Shown here: piece after piece, positions 55,374-63,368 of the stretch
Layout of the letters: each line of letters begins with the position of its first letter
Numbering within the stretch: the stretch's first letter is position 1
The notes under the pieces: generated by a model
What the model was told of the DNA's origin: nothing
What the model saw: only the letters and a program-made list of their open reading frames with translations
Database searches by the model: none
Source of the DNA: Gammaproteobacteria bacterium
GTDB lineage: Bacteria; Pseudomonadota; Gammaproteobacteria; Coxiellales; Coxiellaceae
Assembly (NCBI GenBank): GCA_030425685.1
Contig: JAUIAD010000004.1
Coordinates: 1-64,000 of the forward strand
Direction: 5' to 3'
Length of the DNA: 64,000 bases
Translations under genes and position numbers: made by a program

Positions 55374-55891
55374 TTTTTATCCCAGGCAGTTGAAAGCAAC
55401 ACATACCCTTTATTGTGTATTGTCTTTATTTTGTAAGGGGTTTTTTTGTTGTCGCCTATCTTCTTTCTCAAATGAGAAATGCGCAAATCGATATTCCGAT
55501 CAATGCCATCATATTCACGACCACGCAGTGCATAGGTAATGTTGTCACGATTTAAGCAATGATCTGCATTTTTAGCCAATAGAGCGAGCAATTCAAATTC
55601 AGAGGGCGTCAGGTCAATGCGTTTACCGAATAAAAAAACCGATGCTTCAGTTAGGTATATGCTTAATTCACCAAATTGAATATGATGAATTTTTTGTGTC
55701 AGTGTCGGTCTTCGAAAGAGCGCCGTGATATGTGCAAGCAATACAGCTTCTTCAACGGGCTTTGTTAAATAATTGTCAGCGCCTAGATTGAGGCTTGAAA
55801 CTTCCGTATCAATATCTTTGATTGCAGTTAACATGATAATTTTGCCTGTGTATTCATTTCGAACAGTATGGCAGACTTGTTTACCATCCAA
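55370..55891 (-). pseudogene. OmpR-type response regulator lacking receiver N-terminus
   Basis: The remaining 173 codons begin (TTG 55891) at the LDGKQVC segment that normally follows the phospho-Asp loop, and continue through MLTAIKDID, the conserved Lys (NYLTKPVEE) and a complete winged-helix output domain (about 80-170: DLTPSEFELLALLAKN, DRNIDLRISHLRKKIG, KTIHNKGYVL). The first roughly 50 residues, with the acidic pocket and the phosphorylatable Asp, are gone; a stop codon lies nine codons upstream in frame. Normal phosphorylation is therefore impossible. If translated at all, the DNA-binding domain would act unregulated. Confidence 0.82.
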
Positions 55892-56335
55892 GCCACTCCA
55901 AGTAACGATAGCTTAACCGATTTACTAAGATCGAGAGGCATCAGTGTTAATAGCGTTGATGAACATGGCATGACAGCATTGCATTACGCAGTACAAAACT
56001 TTTATATCTATAGGGATGAACCACTTGCTCTTGTCGAAAAATTATTAGATTGTGGAGCAGATGTGGAACTTGCAGATCAAAAAGGCGATACTCCTTATAC
56101 GGTAGCGATGAAGCATGGTAGCAAAGAAATCGTGCTGGGAGGTGAAAAATTAAGAGAGCTAGTGCAAACAAAATTATCGAGTTCAGAAAGCCCTCATGCA
56201 TTAAGCTCTTTGCTGTCAACTGATTTAGGTTTCTTCAGGAAGGTTGAAAATGAATTTCTGGAGGAGCACAGGCATGATGATCCCCGGTTGCAAAGAGAAT
56301 ATGATAAGCGGTTTGGTTTGGTTCTTAAACCTTAA
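55868..56335 (+). CDS. ankyrin-repeat protein, probably 5'-truncated
   Basis: 155-aa frame with about two ankyrin repeats: LTDLLRSRGISVNSVDEHGM-TALHYAVQN (residues about 17-47) and VEKLLDCGADVELADQKGDT-PYTVAMKHGS (about 56-86), followed by a charged helical tail. Its first codons (about 55868-55891) lie on DNA that belongs to the antisense response-regulator gene. The present start is thus probably fortuitous, and the true N-terminus was lost at the junction. Ankyrin proteins are common host-interaction factors in Legionellales, but function is unknown here. Confidence 0.55.
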   Translation: MADLFTIQATPSNDSLTDLLRSRGISVNSVDEHGMTALHYAVQNFYIYRDEPLALVEKLLDCGADVELADQKGDTPYTVAMKHGSKEIVLGGEKLRELVQTKLSSSESPHALSSLLSTDLGFFRKVENEFLEEHRHDDPRLQREYDKRFGLVLKP

Positions 56336-56474
56336 TATTCTCAAATCCTGATGTAGTGAATTTGTAACGTAGTCAGGCCGATTGAGGTATGATTCAGGCA
56401 GGTTTAGGCAGTTTTTGTTACAAAGATGCATCGCAACATATTGATTTTATGTTAGTTATATCCCGCACACCGGG

Positions 56475-56516
56475 TTCGTAATCAGTAGGTCGGGTGTTCG
56501 AATCACCTCATCGGCA
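56475..56516 (+). repeat. attachment-site direct repeat, right copy (tRNA-Thr 3' end)
   Basis: Exact 42-base copy of the tRNA-Thr 3' half, here followed by CCA. Since the intact gene at 51784 lacks CCA, this copy plausibly is the original tRNA 3' end displaced by insertion of the 51.86-56.47 kb island. It has no 5' half and is not a functional tRNA gene. Confidence 0.8.
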
Positions 56517-56522
56517 CCATAC

Positions 56523-56837
56523 AATGGGTCTTTCCCACTTCCGGGGGTACTTTCTACGAACATAATACTTTAACTCTCAGTCAATAATTTTCAAAGTTTT
56601 TAAACCCATAGGCACGACGCTGTATAAGTTTCATCTTGCGATGGAAGCCTTCAGTGATGCCATTACTTTTACTAAAGCGCCACATGCGCACAATTTCTTC
56701 ACGCCACAAGAAGAGCGTTTTTCCTAACGCCTTCAAAGGCTTAAAGGGTGACGGCTTAAGCTGTTGCACCATTTTCAAGTAAATAGGTATTAATCGCCGA
56801 CACTGTTTGGCAGTGCGCGTCTTGCACATTAGCAACC
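56523..56837 (-). pseudogene. ISL3-family transposase remnant (C-terminus)
   Basis: Minus-strand coding with the ISL3 C-terminal signature RMWRFSKSNGITEGFHRKMK and QRRAYGFKNFENY. A TGA (56581-56583) then interrupts the usual NFENY-R-LRVKVLC ending, which continues in the same frame to a TAG at 56554-56556. The sequence GGGTCTTTCCCACTTCCGGG (from about 56525) looks like the element's terminal repeat. The 5' three quarters are missing, cut where the IS4-type fragment begins. Confidence 0.75.
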
Positions 56838-56838
56838 G

Positions 56839-57760
56839 ATGCAGCGCATGCAGCGTTACCCGGTTGTTTTGTTACTGCAAGATACAACAACACTAAACTA
56901 TACAGTCCAAAAACAACGCCAAGATATAGGGCCGATAAATCGGGAAAATCATCGTGGATTATTATTTTACCCGACACTAGCAGTCACACCAGAACGCTTG
57001 TGCCTAGGAGTGGTTGATAATTATTATTGGGCAAGGAAAACCATCAAACATAGAACCCCTCATGAAAAGAGCCGTGACAATCACAGAACACCTTTGAAAG
57101 AAAAAGAAAGTCATCGATGGTTAAAAGGTTACCAGATAGCAAATCGAGTTGCCGCACAATTACCTAAGACAATGGTTGTCAGTGTTGCAGATAGGGAGGC
57201 TGATATTTATGACTTGTACCATGAGGCTCAAAATAATAACCCTTATAAAACCGCTGCGTATTGGTTAATTAGAGCTTCAGCTAACACTCTGCCCACCTGA
57301 TCGTAAACGAAAAATATCAACGAAATTTGGGCATAAAGCAGTTAAAACATATGTTGCTATTGCCTCAGAAGTTTCGCCACCTGACGGCCAGAAACCAATT
57401 GAATGGGTATTATTAACTAACGTACCTGTCAAAGATTCTTGCTTCTCTAAAGCCATTGTACAGTGGTATTTATGCCGCTGGCAGATAGAGGTCTATTTTC
57501 AAATATTAAAAAGTGGATGTCGTGTTGAAAAGTTACAACTTGCTGATAGCAAGCGGTTTGCACCTTGCTTAACAATATATTTAATTATTGCCTGGCGAGT
57601 CCTGTATTTAACCATTTTAGGAAGAGAGTGTCCTCAAGTGAGCTGCGAGTTGGTTTTTTCCATGCATGAATGGAAACTTGCTTACCAGGTTATAGATAAA
57701 AAAGCGCCTTGCTGCCGACTTGGTGTCATACCAACTGTCTTGCCAAGTGCCTTCTACTAA
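56839..57760 (+). pseudogene. IS4-family transposase, truncated and frameshifted
   Basis: The first frame (56839-57300) has LLLQDTTTLNYT, the GLLFYPTLAVTPERLCLGVV block, KEKESHRWLKGY and the catalytic VVSVADREADIYDLY, as in Tn5/IS50-type transposases. After a frameshift near 57291-57297, the second frame continues to the YREK region (QWYLCRWQIEVYFQILKSGC) and LTIYLIIAWRVLYLT, ending at 57760. The N-terminal DNA-binding part of about 100 residues is absent. Inactive. Confidence 0.8.
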
Positions 57761-57791
57761 TAGTCCCATCACAACTCCTATTGTCAGTTTT

Positions 57792-57818
57792 TAAGAAAGG
57801 TGGCGAGCACCTTTCTTA
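57792..57818. terminator. hairpin with 11-bp perfect stem
   Basis: TAAGAAAGGTG (57792-57802) and CACCTTTCTTA (57808-57818), loop GCGAG. On the minus strand it sits 70 bases after the 536-aa gene and may terminate it; no long T-run. Confidence 0.45.
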
Positions 57819-57887
57819 CATTGTTCATCTCACAATGGTCTATTTTACCTTGTTGTTCAAGCTATTTGAAATAGATTGACAGTTAGA

Positions 57888-59498
57888 CTATTGCAGCACG
57901 CATGACGCTTGCTTAACTGGCGTGTACTGACTGGTTTCAGGTTCAATTTTGCTGGCTTCTGGTAATGCCAGCTCAGGGAGTTTGCTGCGAAGCGCGTTAT
58001 AGTCGCCATTAACAGTCAGCACACGGATGACGTGTTTTCCTGGGATGCGTGTACTATCAATAATATCAAATACAAAATTTCTGTTTCTAATCCTTTTAAT
58101 AATGAGTTTATGTTTTTGATAAAATGCTGTCGCTTTAGCAAGATCATCAAATTTAAAATATACTACGTCATTTCTTGTTTGTGACAGTTTAAATGGCGTT
58201 TCTAATTTAAAAAGACCCGCGCCCCTTTTTATTTTCGGCGATGGTTCTATGCCAACACTAGGAGATGGCGATTGATCAAAAGCGTAACTGAAGATAAGGC
58301 TTGATATTTTTGGATTGTTAAATGTTGTCGCAAATAGCGTTTCGAAAAAATTCAGGCATATGTCACTATCACTTTGTTCCGTGAGCGCTGACATTTCACT
58401 TAATTGCTCATGAGTTATTATTGGTGCATTTGAGAAGAGCGTTGGCATTAGAGAACGATAGCAATCAACTTCATTACGGCGATACGCTGAAAGACAGATA
58501 TCAATATTAGTCACGCCAGAGCGAATAATTATTTGGCACGCTTGTTCGATTGCGATAGCAATGCTGGCGGGATTAACGCCATATGCACCACCACCAATTG
58601 GGGTAAGCACTAAAGGGATGCGTTTATCAGGGTTGGCTGATGCTTCTAACAGCGTGACCATAGCCAACATTTCATACTGAATGATTAATATCTCTTGGCA
58701 AAAAGCATTTAGCGCCGCTTGATCTCGATTTTTACTGCCAGCCAAAGTATCGTATTGACCTAGTGCCGGTGCAGACATCAGTAATTGAATCACCAATTGA
58801 TCATCTTGTATGCCAGCACCATCTACTTTAACACGTTCGAGATTTAGCATAAGTTGATCTCGATAGGTTTTAACAAATTCTGTGCATGCAAGCTCTTTAC
58901 CAACATGTGGAGTTAAAAATCCGTGTTCGTGCCAGAACAGTTGACTAAATTCTTTTTGCTTCTCCCAATGAGCTAAGTCATTACAATAATCCCGATAGAC
59001 ATACCTTGCCAGCGCTGTTTCTGATGCTGTTTGTTGCATCGCGGGACCTTGTGTTAGGTCAGCGCCAAATCGACAGGGGTGTGTTAGTCTGCGTTGCATC
59101 GACTCACCGTTGTTAAACTGTGAAGCAACAGCAAAAACAGATCTGCGCATTGATTTAAAGTTTGGCATCACATGTGCATCACAACCCGCTAGTACTGAGA
59201 GAGACAACGCTTGCCTACTTCGTTGCACTCGCGTCTGTTTTATTGCATCTAATTGCTGTACGTATGCTTTTTTTAGTGTGCTGTATGAGACCATGTTTGG
59301 CATTCTACGATGATCTTTTAAGATTTGCTGTTCCGTATCTTTGATATCGTCAAAAGAATCATTGAGATAGCTGCTATTCCGTGCCCGGCGAGTTTGCTTA
59401 TAATCAGAATATTGATAACTCGGAAGCCGAGGATGTGTTGTCGCCTCGGTGAAAAATGTGGCAACTTGTTCAGTGGAAAGTTCTTTCGTTTTAGGCAT
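57888..59498 (-). CDS. 536-aa protein, unknown; macro-domain-like segment
   Basis: Soluble protein without signal peptide. The N-terminus is Lys/Arg/Gln-rich and probably disordered (about 1-100). A central segment (about 255-345) includes LTPIGGGAYGVNPASIAIAI, which resembles the glycine loop of macro (ADP-ribose-binding) domains, and VTNIDICLSAYRRNE as the following strand and helix. The C-terminus (about 425-536) is mixed alpha/beta with NDVVYFKFDDLAKATAFYQ. GAGGA lies 8 bases before ATG 59498; the frame extends five codons upstream. Its setting among mobile remnants and its architecture suit a translocated effector or NAD-linked toxin, but that is conjecture. Confidence 0.5.
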   Translation of the reverse strand: MPKTKELSTEQVATFFTEATTHPRLPSYQYSDYKQTRRARNSSYLNDSFDDIKDTEQQILKDHRRMPNMVSYSTLKKAYVQQLDAIKQTRVQRSRQALSLSVLAGCDAHVMPNFKSMRRSVFAVASQFNNGESMQRRLTHPCRFGADLTQGPAMQQTASETALARYVYRDYCNDLAHWEKQKEFSQLFWHEHGFLTPHVGKELACTEFVKTYRDQLMLNLERVKVDGAGIQDDQLVIQLLMSAPALGQYDTLAGSKNRDQAALNAFCQEILIIQYEMLAMVTLLEASANPDKRIPLVLTPIGGGAYGVNPASIAIAIEQACQIIIRSGVTNIDICLSAYRRNEVDCYRSLMPTLFSNAPIITHEQLSEMSALTEQSDSDICLNFFETLFATTFNNPKISSLIFSYAFDQSPSPSVGIEPSPKIKRGAGLFKLETPFKLSQTRNDVVYFKFDDLAKATAFYQKHKLIIKRIRNRNFVFDIIDSTRIPGKHVIRVLTVNGDYNALRSKLPELALPEASKIEPETSQYTPVKQASCVLQ

Positions 59499-59634
59499 GT
59501 AATAATTCCTCATAGTGTAGTGTGAATACCGATCGAAACCAGGGTCATTATGCGAAAGGAATATTAATATATTCTTAAAAAGACGGAGTAAATATATAAA
59601 ATACCCGTATTAAGGTAGGTGATTTAAATGATAG

Positions 59635-59820
59635 TCAATAAGTGCAGCCAGGTCGTTTAGGGAATTTATAATATGGCGCATCTTCAGCTAAGAGTTTTAT
59701 TGTATACAGCTCGTCAGGCGCTTCACTTAAGCCTGAGCCACGCTGATCAAATTTAACTATTGTAAAGTGTTTCCCAAGCTCAACCTTCAGATCATCAAAT
59801 AGGCTATGATCACTTTGCAA
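59635..59820 (-). pseudogene. alpha/beta-hydrolase fragment
   Basis: About 60 codons with FTIVKFDQRGSGLSEAPDE, the oxyanion-side block of proline iminopeptidase-like hydrolases (D-Q-R-G-x-G-x-S). The nucleophile and acid regions are absent. A relic only. Confidence 0.5.
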
Positions 59821-59845
59821 AAGAAAAGCGCTGGCAGAAAATGCG

Positions 59846-60211
59846 GTGGTTTATTTCTGCTTGCAGCCGCTGGCATTCCCCGCCTATGCTGCAAGTCTTG
59901 GTAAATTAATTATTAATGGCCTTAAAGCGTTAGCGTCTTCTCAACTTGAAAAATCAGAGAAAAAAGCCATCTACGCGATTTTTGATGAGTTCTCAGCATT
60001 TGCCGGCGAGCAAATTATCAATCTTATTAATCAAGGGCGCAATGTGGGTATTCATGCTGTGCTATCAACGCAATCGCTGGCTGATATTGTACATAATGGT
60101 GATGAAGCATTGCTAGGACAGGTGTTAAGTAACTACAACAACTACATTATCCAGCGTCAAAACTACCACCAAGATGCAGAGCAATTAGCGCATTCATCAA
60201 TTTGCCCGTAA
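59846..60211 (+). pseudogene. TraD-type conjugative coupling protein fragment
   Basis: About 120 codons matching the C-terminal ATPase part of F-type TraD coupling proteins: FPAYAASLGKLIINGLKALA, Walker B-like IYAIFDEFSAFAG, LINQGRNVGIHAVLSTQSLA, and VLSNYNNYIIQRQNYHQDAE. Both ends are missing and the frame stops early. It shows that a conjugative plasmid or integrative conjugative element once lay here. Confidence 0.7.
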
Positions 60212-60276
60212 TGAAAAGGGCCTTTATAACTTACTAATAATTTGTTGGTTGTAGAAATGAGCGTAATTAATTTGAA

Positions 60277-61947
60277 TTACGCTCTAAAAAGTTCTCTGAT
60301 ATGGTTCAAATACACAGTCTGTTCTTCACAAATGGGTGTATCCATTCTCTTGTTACATTGATCAGGGTGCCAGAAGCGAGTTAATTGATTTAACGTTCTT
60401 TTAAAATTAGCGTCGTGAGAATCGCTGCCAACGACGGCTTGAATAACCTGATCGCAACTTGATTGATCGGCTAGACACTTATGCTTGCTTGCAATTAGTG
60501 ATTGCTGATATTTGCTTAGCTGTACTGCTGGTGAATAAGTCACTGCCCTAACAATGCTATACATACTGCAATGTGCAGCAAGCTTTACTAGCATTTTAAT
60601 CATTGTAGTAGTCTCTGGGTAAATGAACTTTATTGCTAAAATTGTATCGTTCCTACTGATTGCGTGGTCAATTCGATCGATTATTAGCTCAATCAGATGA
60701 TAGCATGCATGGCTACTAGCAAGCATCATAATGCCAATTTGACTGAGTTCGCTGTTGCCAAATATAAAAGTGAATAGTAGATGACGGGTTAATACAAGCA
60801 AATATTTTAGTGGTGGTAAAGATTGCGTAATTCTGCTTTCAAAGGGAAATGGGAACAAGCTTGCTACCATCATTGCGGAATAGATATTGGGAGTTTGTAC
60901 AATTGGCGATAAAGCAGCTAGCAATGTGGTGAGGCATGCAAACTGATTAGAAGCTCTTGAACTTAATATATCGGTATAGTCGTGATCAGTAAATTCATCT
61001 ATGGTCTTTAAAAATTGAGTTGAGAAGGGGGTGAGAGGAAGGTATTCAATGATGGACGCTACACTCGTCTTAAAAGTAGATAAGATGGATTGGCCATAAG
61101 AGTTAAGTTTGCTCGTTGGAAAATTCGCAAGTATGTCATAAAAGGGTTTAGCCATTAGCTCGTAGAACTGAGAGAGGAAAATATAGTGGAAAAAAATGGT
61201 TGGAATTAAAAAAGTGACGTAGAGCGTGTCGCATCCGATATCAAAGTTAGACCTGTCACAAAGTTCGGTGAACACAGTATCGTAGGGTACTTGTAAAAAT
61301 GTATTATAAGCAATGGATGTAAAAAGTATAAAATGTATCAGTGCGCGCGGCGTTGCAATTCTTTGCCAGGAAGGAAGCACCATTTTATAATTATAAAGAG
61401 TGCTAACCGCTTTCTTTACTCGGCGCATGCTGTTACAAATCGTGTTAACAAGAATGTAGTTTAGTAGAGCGGCGTATCCTATGTAAGAAACTCTCTCAGA
61501 AAATTCTAGTGCTTGTGCTGATAAGGTATAATAAACAGCACTGTTTCCTACAGTCAGTATTACGGTGATGATATTTCGTGCTGTTAAAAGCTTGCTAATT
61601 AGAGATCGCTGATTATTATTAAAAGCTCTCTCGACAAGTTCTAGTTGGTCTAGTTGGTCTAGTTGGTCTAGTTGGTCTAGTTGGTCTAGTTGGTCTAGTT
61701 GGTCTAGTTGGTCTAGTTGGTCTAGTTGGTCTAGTTGGTCTAGTTGGTCTAGTTGGTCTAGTTGGTCTAGTTGTTGTCTCTCTTCTAACTGCTCTGGCAT
61801 TAAGACAGAGATTGCGGTACTGCCTGCATCAAGGATTAAGTTGATGGCATTGCGTGCGGTCAAATACAAATGCCTGCTGATTGTAGGCTGCTCATCTCTC
61901 ATGTATTTCTCCAGAAACTGTTTAATAACGAGAGCGTAATCTAGCAT
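60277..61947 (-). CDS. membrane protein with Leu-Asp-Gln repeats and C-terminal J domain
   Basis: 556-aa protein of unknown function. An N-terminal helical part (about 1-55) is followed by roughly 14 perfect Leu-Asp-Gln triplets (about 58-103), encoded by the 9-bp DNA repeat at 61641-61775. Several hydrophobic segments follow (about 130-160, 205-225, 245-270, 330-360, 380-405). The end (about 505-556) reads like a J domain: helix FKRTLNQLTRFW, the HPD tripeptide (HPDQCNKR), then a second helix TVYLNHIRELF. A J domain would recruit an Hsp70. No Shine-Dalgarno sequence is evident. Gene context is mobile debris. The combination is unfamiliar to me; an effector acting in a host membrane is one possibility. 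Confidence 0.6.
   Translation of the reverse strand: MLDYALVIKQFLEKYMRDEQPTISRHLYLTARNAINLILDAGSTAISVLMPEQLEERQQLDQLDQLDQLDQLDQLDQLDQLDQLDQLDQLDQLDQLDQLDQLELVERAFNNNQRSLISKLLTARNIITVILTVGNSAVYYTLSAQALEFSERVSYIGYAALLNYILVNTICNSMRRVKKAVSTLYNYKMVLPSWQRIATPRALIHFILFTSIAYNTFLQVPYDTVFTELCDRSNFDIGCDTLYVTFLIPTIFFHYIFLSQFYELMAKPFYDILANFPTSKLNSYGQSILSTFKTSVASIIEYLPLTPFSTQFLKTIDEFTDHDYTDILSSRASNQFACLTTLLAALSPIVQTPNIYSAMMVASLFPFPFESRITQSLPPLKYLLVLTRHLLFTFIFGNSELSQIGIMMLASSHACYHLIELIIDRIDHAISRNDTILAIKFIYPETTTMIKMLVKLAAHCSMYSIVRAVTYSPAVQLSKYQQSLIASKHKCLADQSSCDQVIQAVVGSDSHDANFKRTLNQLTRFWHPDQCNKRMDTPICEEQTVYLNHIRELFRA
61641..61775 (-). repeat. 9-bp tandem repeat, 15 units
   Basis: CTAGTTGGT repeated head-to-tail 14 times without change, plus a final unit with one difference. 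It lies wholly in frame within the membrane/J-domain gene, so copy-number change would lengthen or shorten the Leu-Asp-Gln tract by three residues per unit without breaking the frame. Confidence 0.95.
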
Positions 61948-62050
61948 AATGGTATTTATTTTGTCTCTTAAGGTAGGGTTATCTAAAATCTTTGCGGCAT
62001 ACTAGAGTATTTTTTTAATGCTGATAAGGTTATCTTTTTATAAAAGATAA

Positions 62051-62290
62051 CCTTACATAATTGTTAAATCACAAGTCTATGTTGGCGGAAGCCTAAAGGA
62101 GGGTCAAGATGGTGGTAGTGAGATTAGTCTGAAAATGCAACCTAAGCTTGAACAAGTTGAAGGATTTGTAATTAGTAGTGCTCTTCCACTAAACCGAATT
62201 TTTAATAAGAAAACAGATGCTGATGAGTTCGTTGAAACTGAGCGCTCAGAATATATTGATATAATAGGGTATTCGTTCGACATTGCATGA
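62051..62290 (+). pseudogene. possible coding relic
   Basis: An open plus-strand frame of 79 codons without a good start, reading through SQVYVGGSLKEGQDGGSEIS to EYIDIIGYSFDIA. Composition is protein-like, but I recognise no family. The remainder of the 870-bp interval 61948-62817 holds only a short hairpin AGGTGTC/GACACCT (62424-62443) and a second scrap of coding-like frame (about 62440-62574, with MRDADFCINRKEQSS). Confidence 0.3.
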
Positions 62291-62817
62291 CTATAATATT
62301 TTATTTGGTGATAATTTTTAAAGATAAACTTCTTTCGAATAGCTATTAAACTTTTACTTTTATTATATCTAAAAAGATTAGCTATAAATCTCGGATTCAC
62401 ATGACCGCAAAAGCTTTAGAGAAAGGTGTCAAAAGCGACACCTGGTATTGATTTTGTTTGAGTATTATAACTTTGAGTTGCTGCGCTCAATGAGAGACGC
62501 TGATTTTTGTATTAACCGCAAAGAGCAAAGCAGCACTTTAGCAATACCCGACTTGCATCAACTGGTGAAGTAATTTAAAACACTGTACTAATATGACAAT
62601 GCAGGAAAGAATACCTGCAGAGCTGTTTTGAAAAAATCAACCGCTTAATACCAATCAAAAATACCTGTATTTTTTAAAAAATAAGTATTTTTAAGAGTTT
62701 TTTAAGCTTCAAATACTAACATTCTCGATATATAATTTCGATTAAGTTGGATATTTGAGGTTCGCCACCTTGTCGATACAAAAAGTGAACTAAAACACCG
62801 CTATTTAGGCCGGAAAA

Positions 62818-63253
62818 ATGAATATAGCTAAGTTATTAAAGTATTCTTTCTTCTTAGGTTTAGCCGCATCAGCGAGCGCTTTACAGCCTATCTTGACAGA
62901 GCCATCTTGCACTACCGCTAATAATAGCCCAGGTGATTTTGAGCCTGATTTTTTACTCATAAATAAAAACACGGCTAAATTTTACAAGAGAGCGCTGTCA
63001 AAAAATACTAAGTCTTATTGCTAATAGTGCAGAAGATGAGATTTTATCCGAAGTTGAGTTCTCCAAACGGTTCGGCCTTCCTTCGCGCGTTATCAATGAG
63101 ATTGCTAAAGGTCTTTTTAAACCAACAGCCAAGCAGCTTGATTCAGTGTCTTTATCAACGCGGCATTTTGTTGCCGTAGATGATCAAATTGAACTTGAGC
63201 AAGCTCAACAGCTGTTTACAGAGGATCACTTCTCCCACCCCAAACGTCTCTGA
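62818..63253 (+). pseudogene. frameshifted small exported protein
   Basis: The first frame (62818-63024) encodes a signal peptide (MNIAKLLKYSFFLGLAASASA) and about 45 further residues. A second frame, shifted by one base near 63010, continues ANSAEDEILSEVEFSKRFGL through KPTAKQLDSVSLSTRHFVAV to a stop at 63253. Together they suggest one gene of about 145 codons broken by a one-base indel. Function unknown. Confidence 0.45.
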
Positions 63254-63368
63254 GGTTAAGCTAATTGCTTACGAAGTTAAAGATACGAGCTGTTACAGTT
63301 TTCCAGCAGTTTAAACCGGGCGTTCAGCACTATGATTAGTGTATGCATAATACAAACAAGTACTACTT

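Noticed and set aside
56475-56516. Second tRNA-Thr gene
   Set aside because: Only the 3' half is present; no acceptor 5' strand or D arm upstream. It is an attachment-site copy.
61641-61775. CRISPR-like array
   Set aside because: Units are 9 bp with no spacers and lie in frame inside a gene, so it is a coding tandem repeat.
62104-62400. 98-codon minus-strand frame
   Set aside because: The plus strand of the same DNA looks more protein-like, and the minus frame has no ribosome site or recognisable motif.
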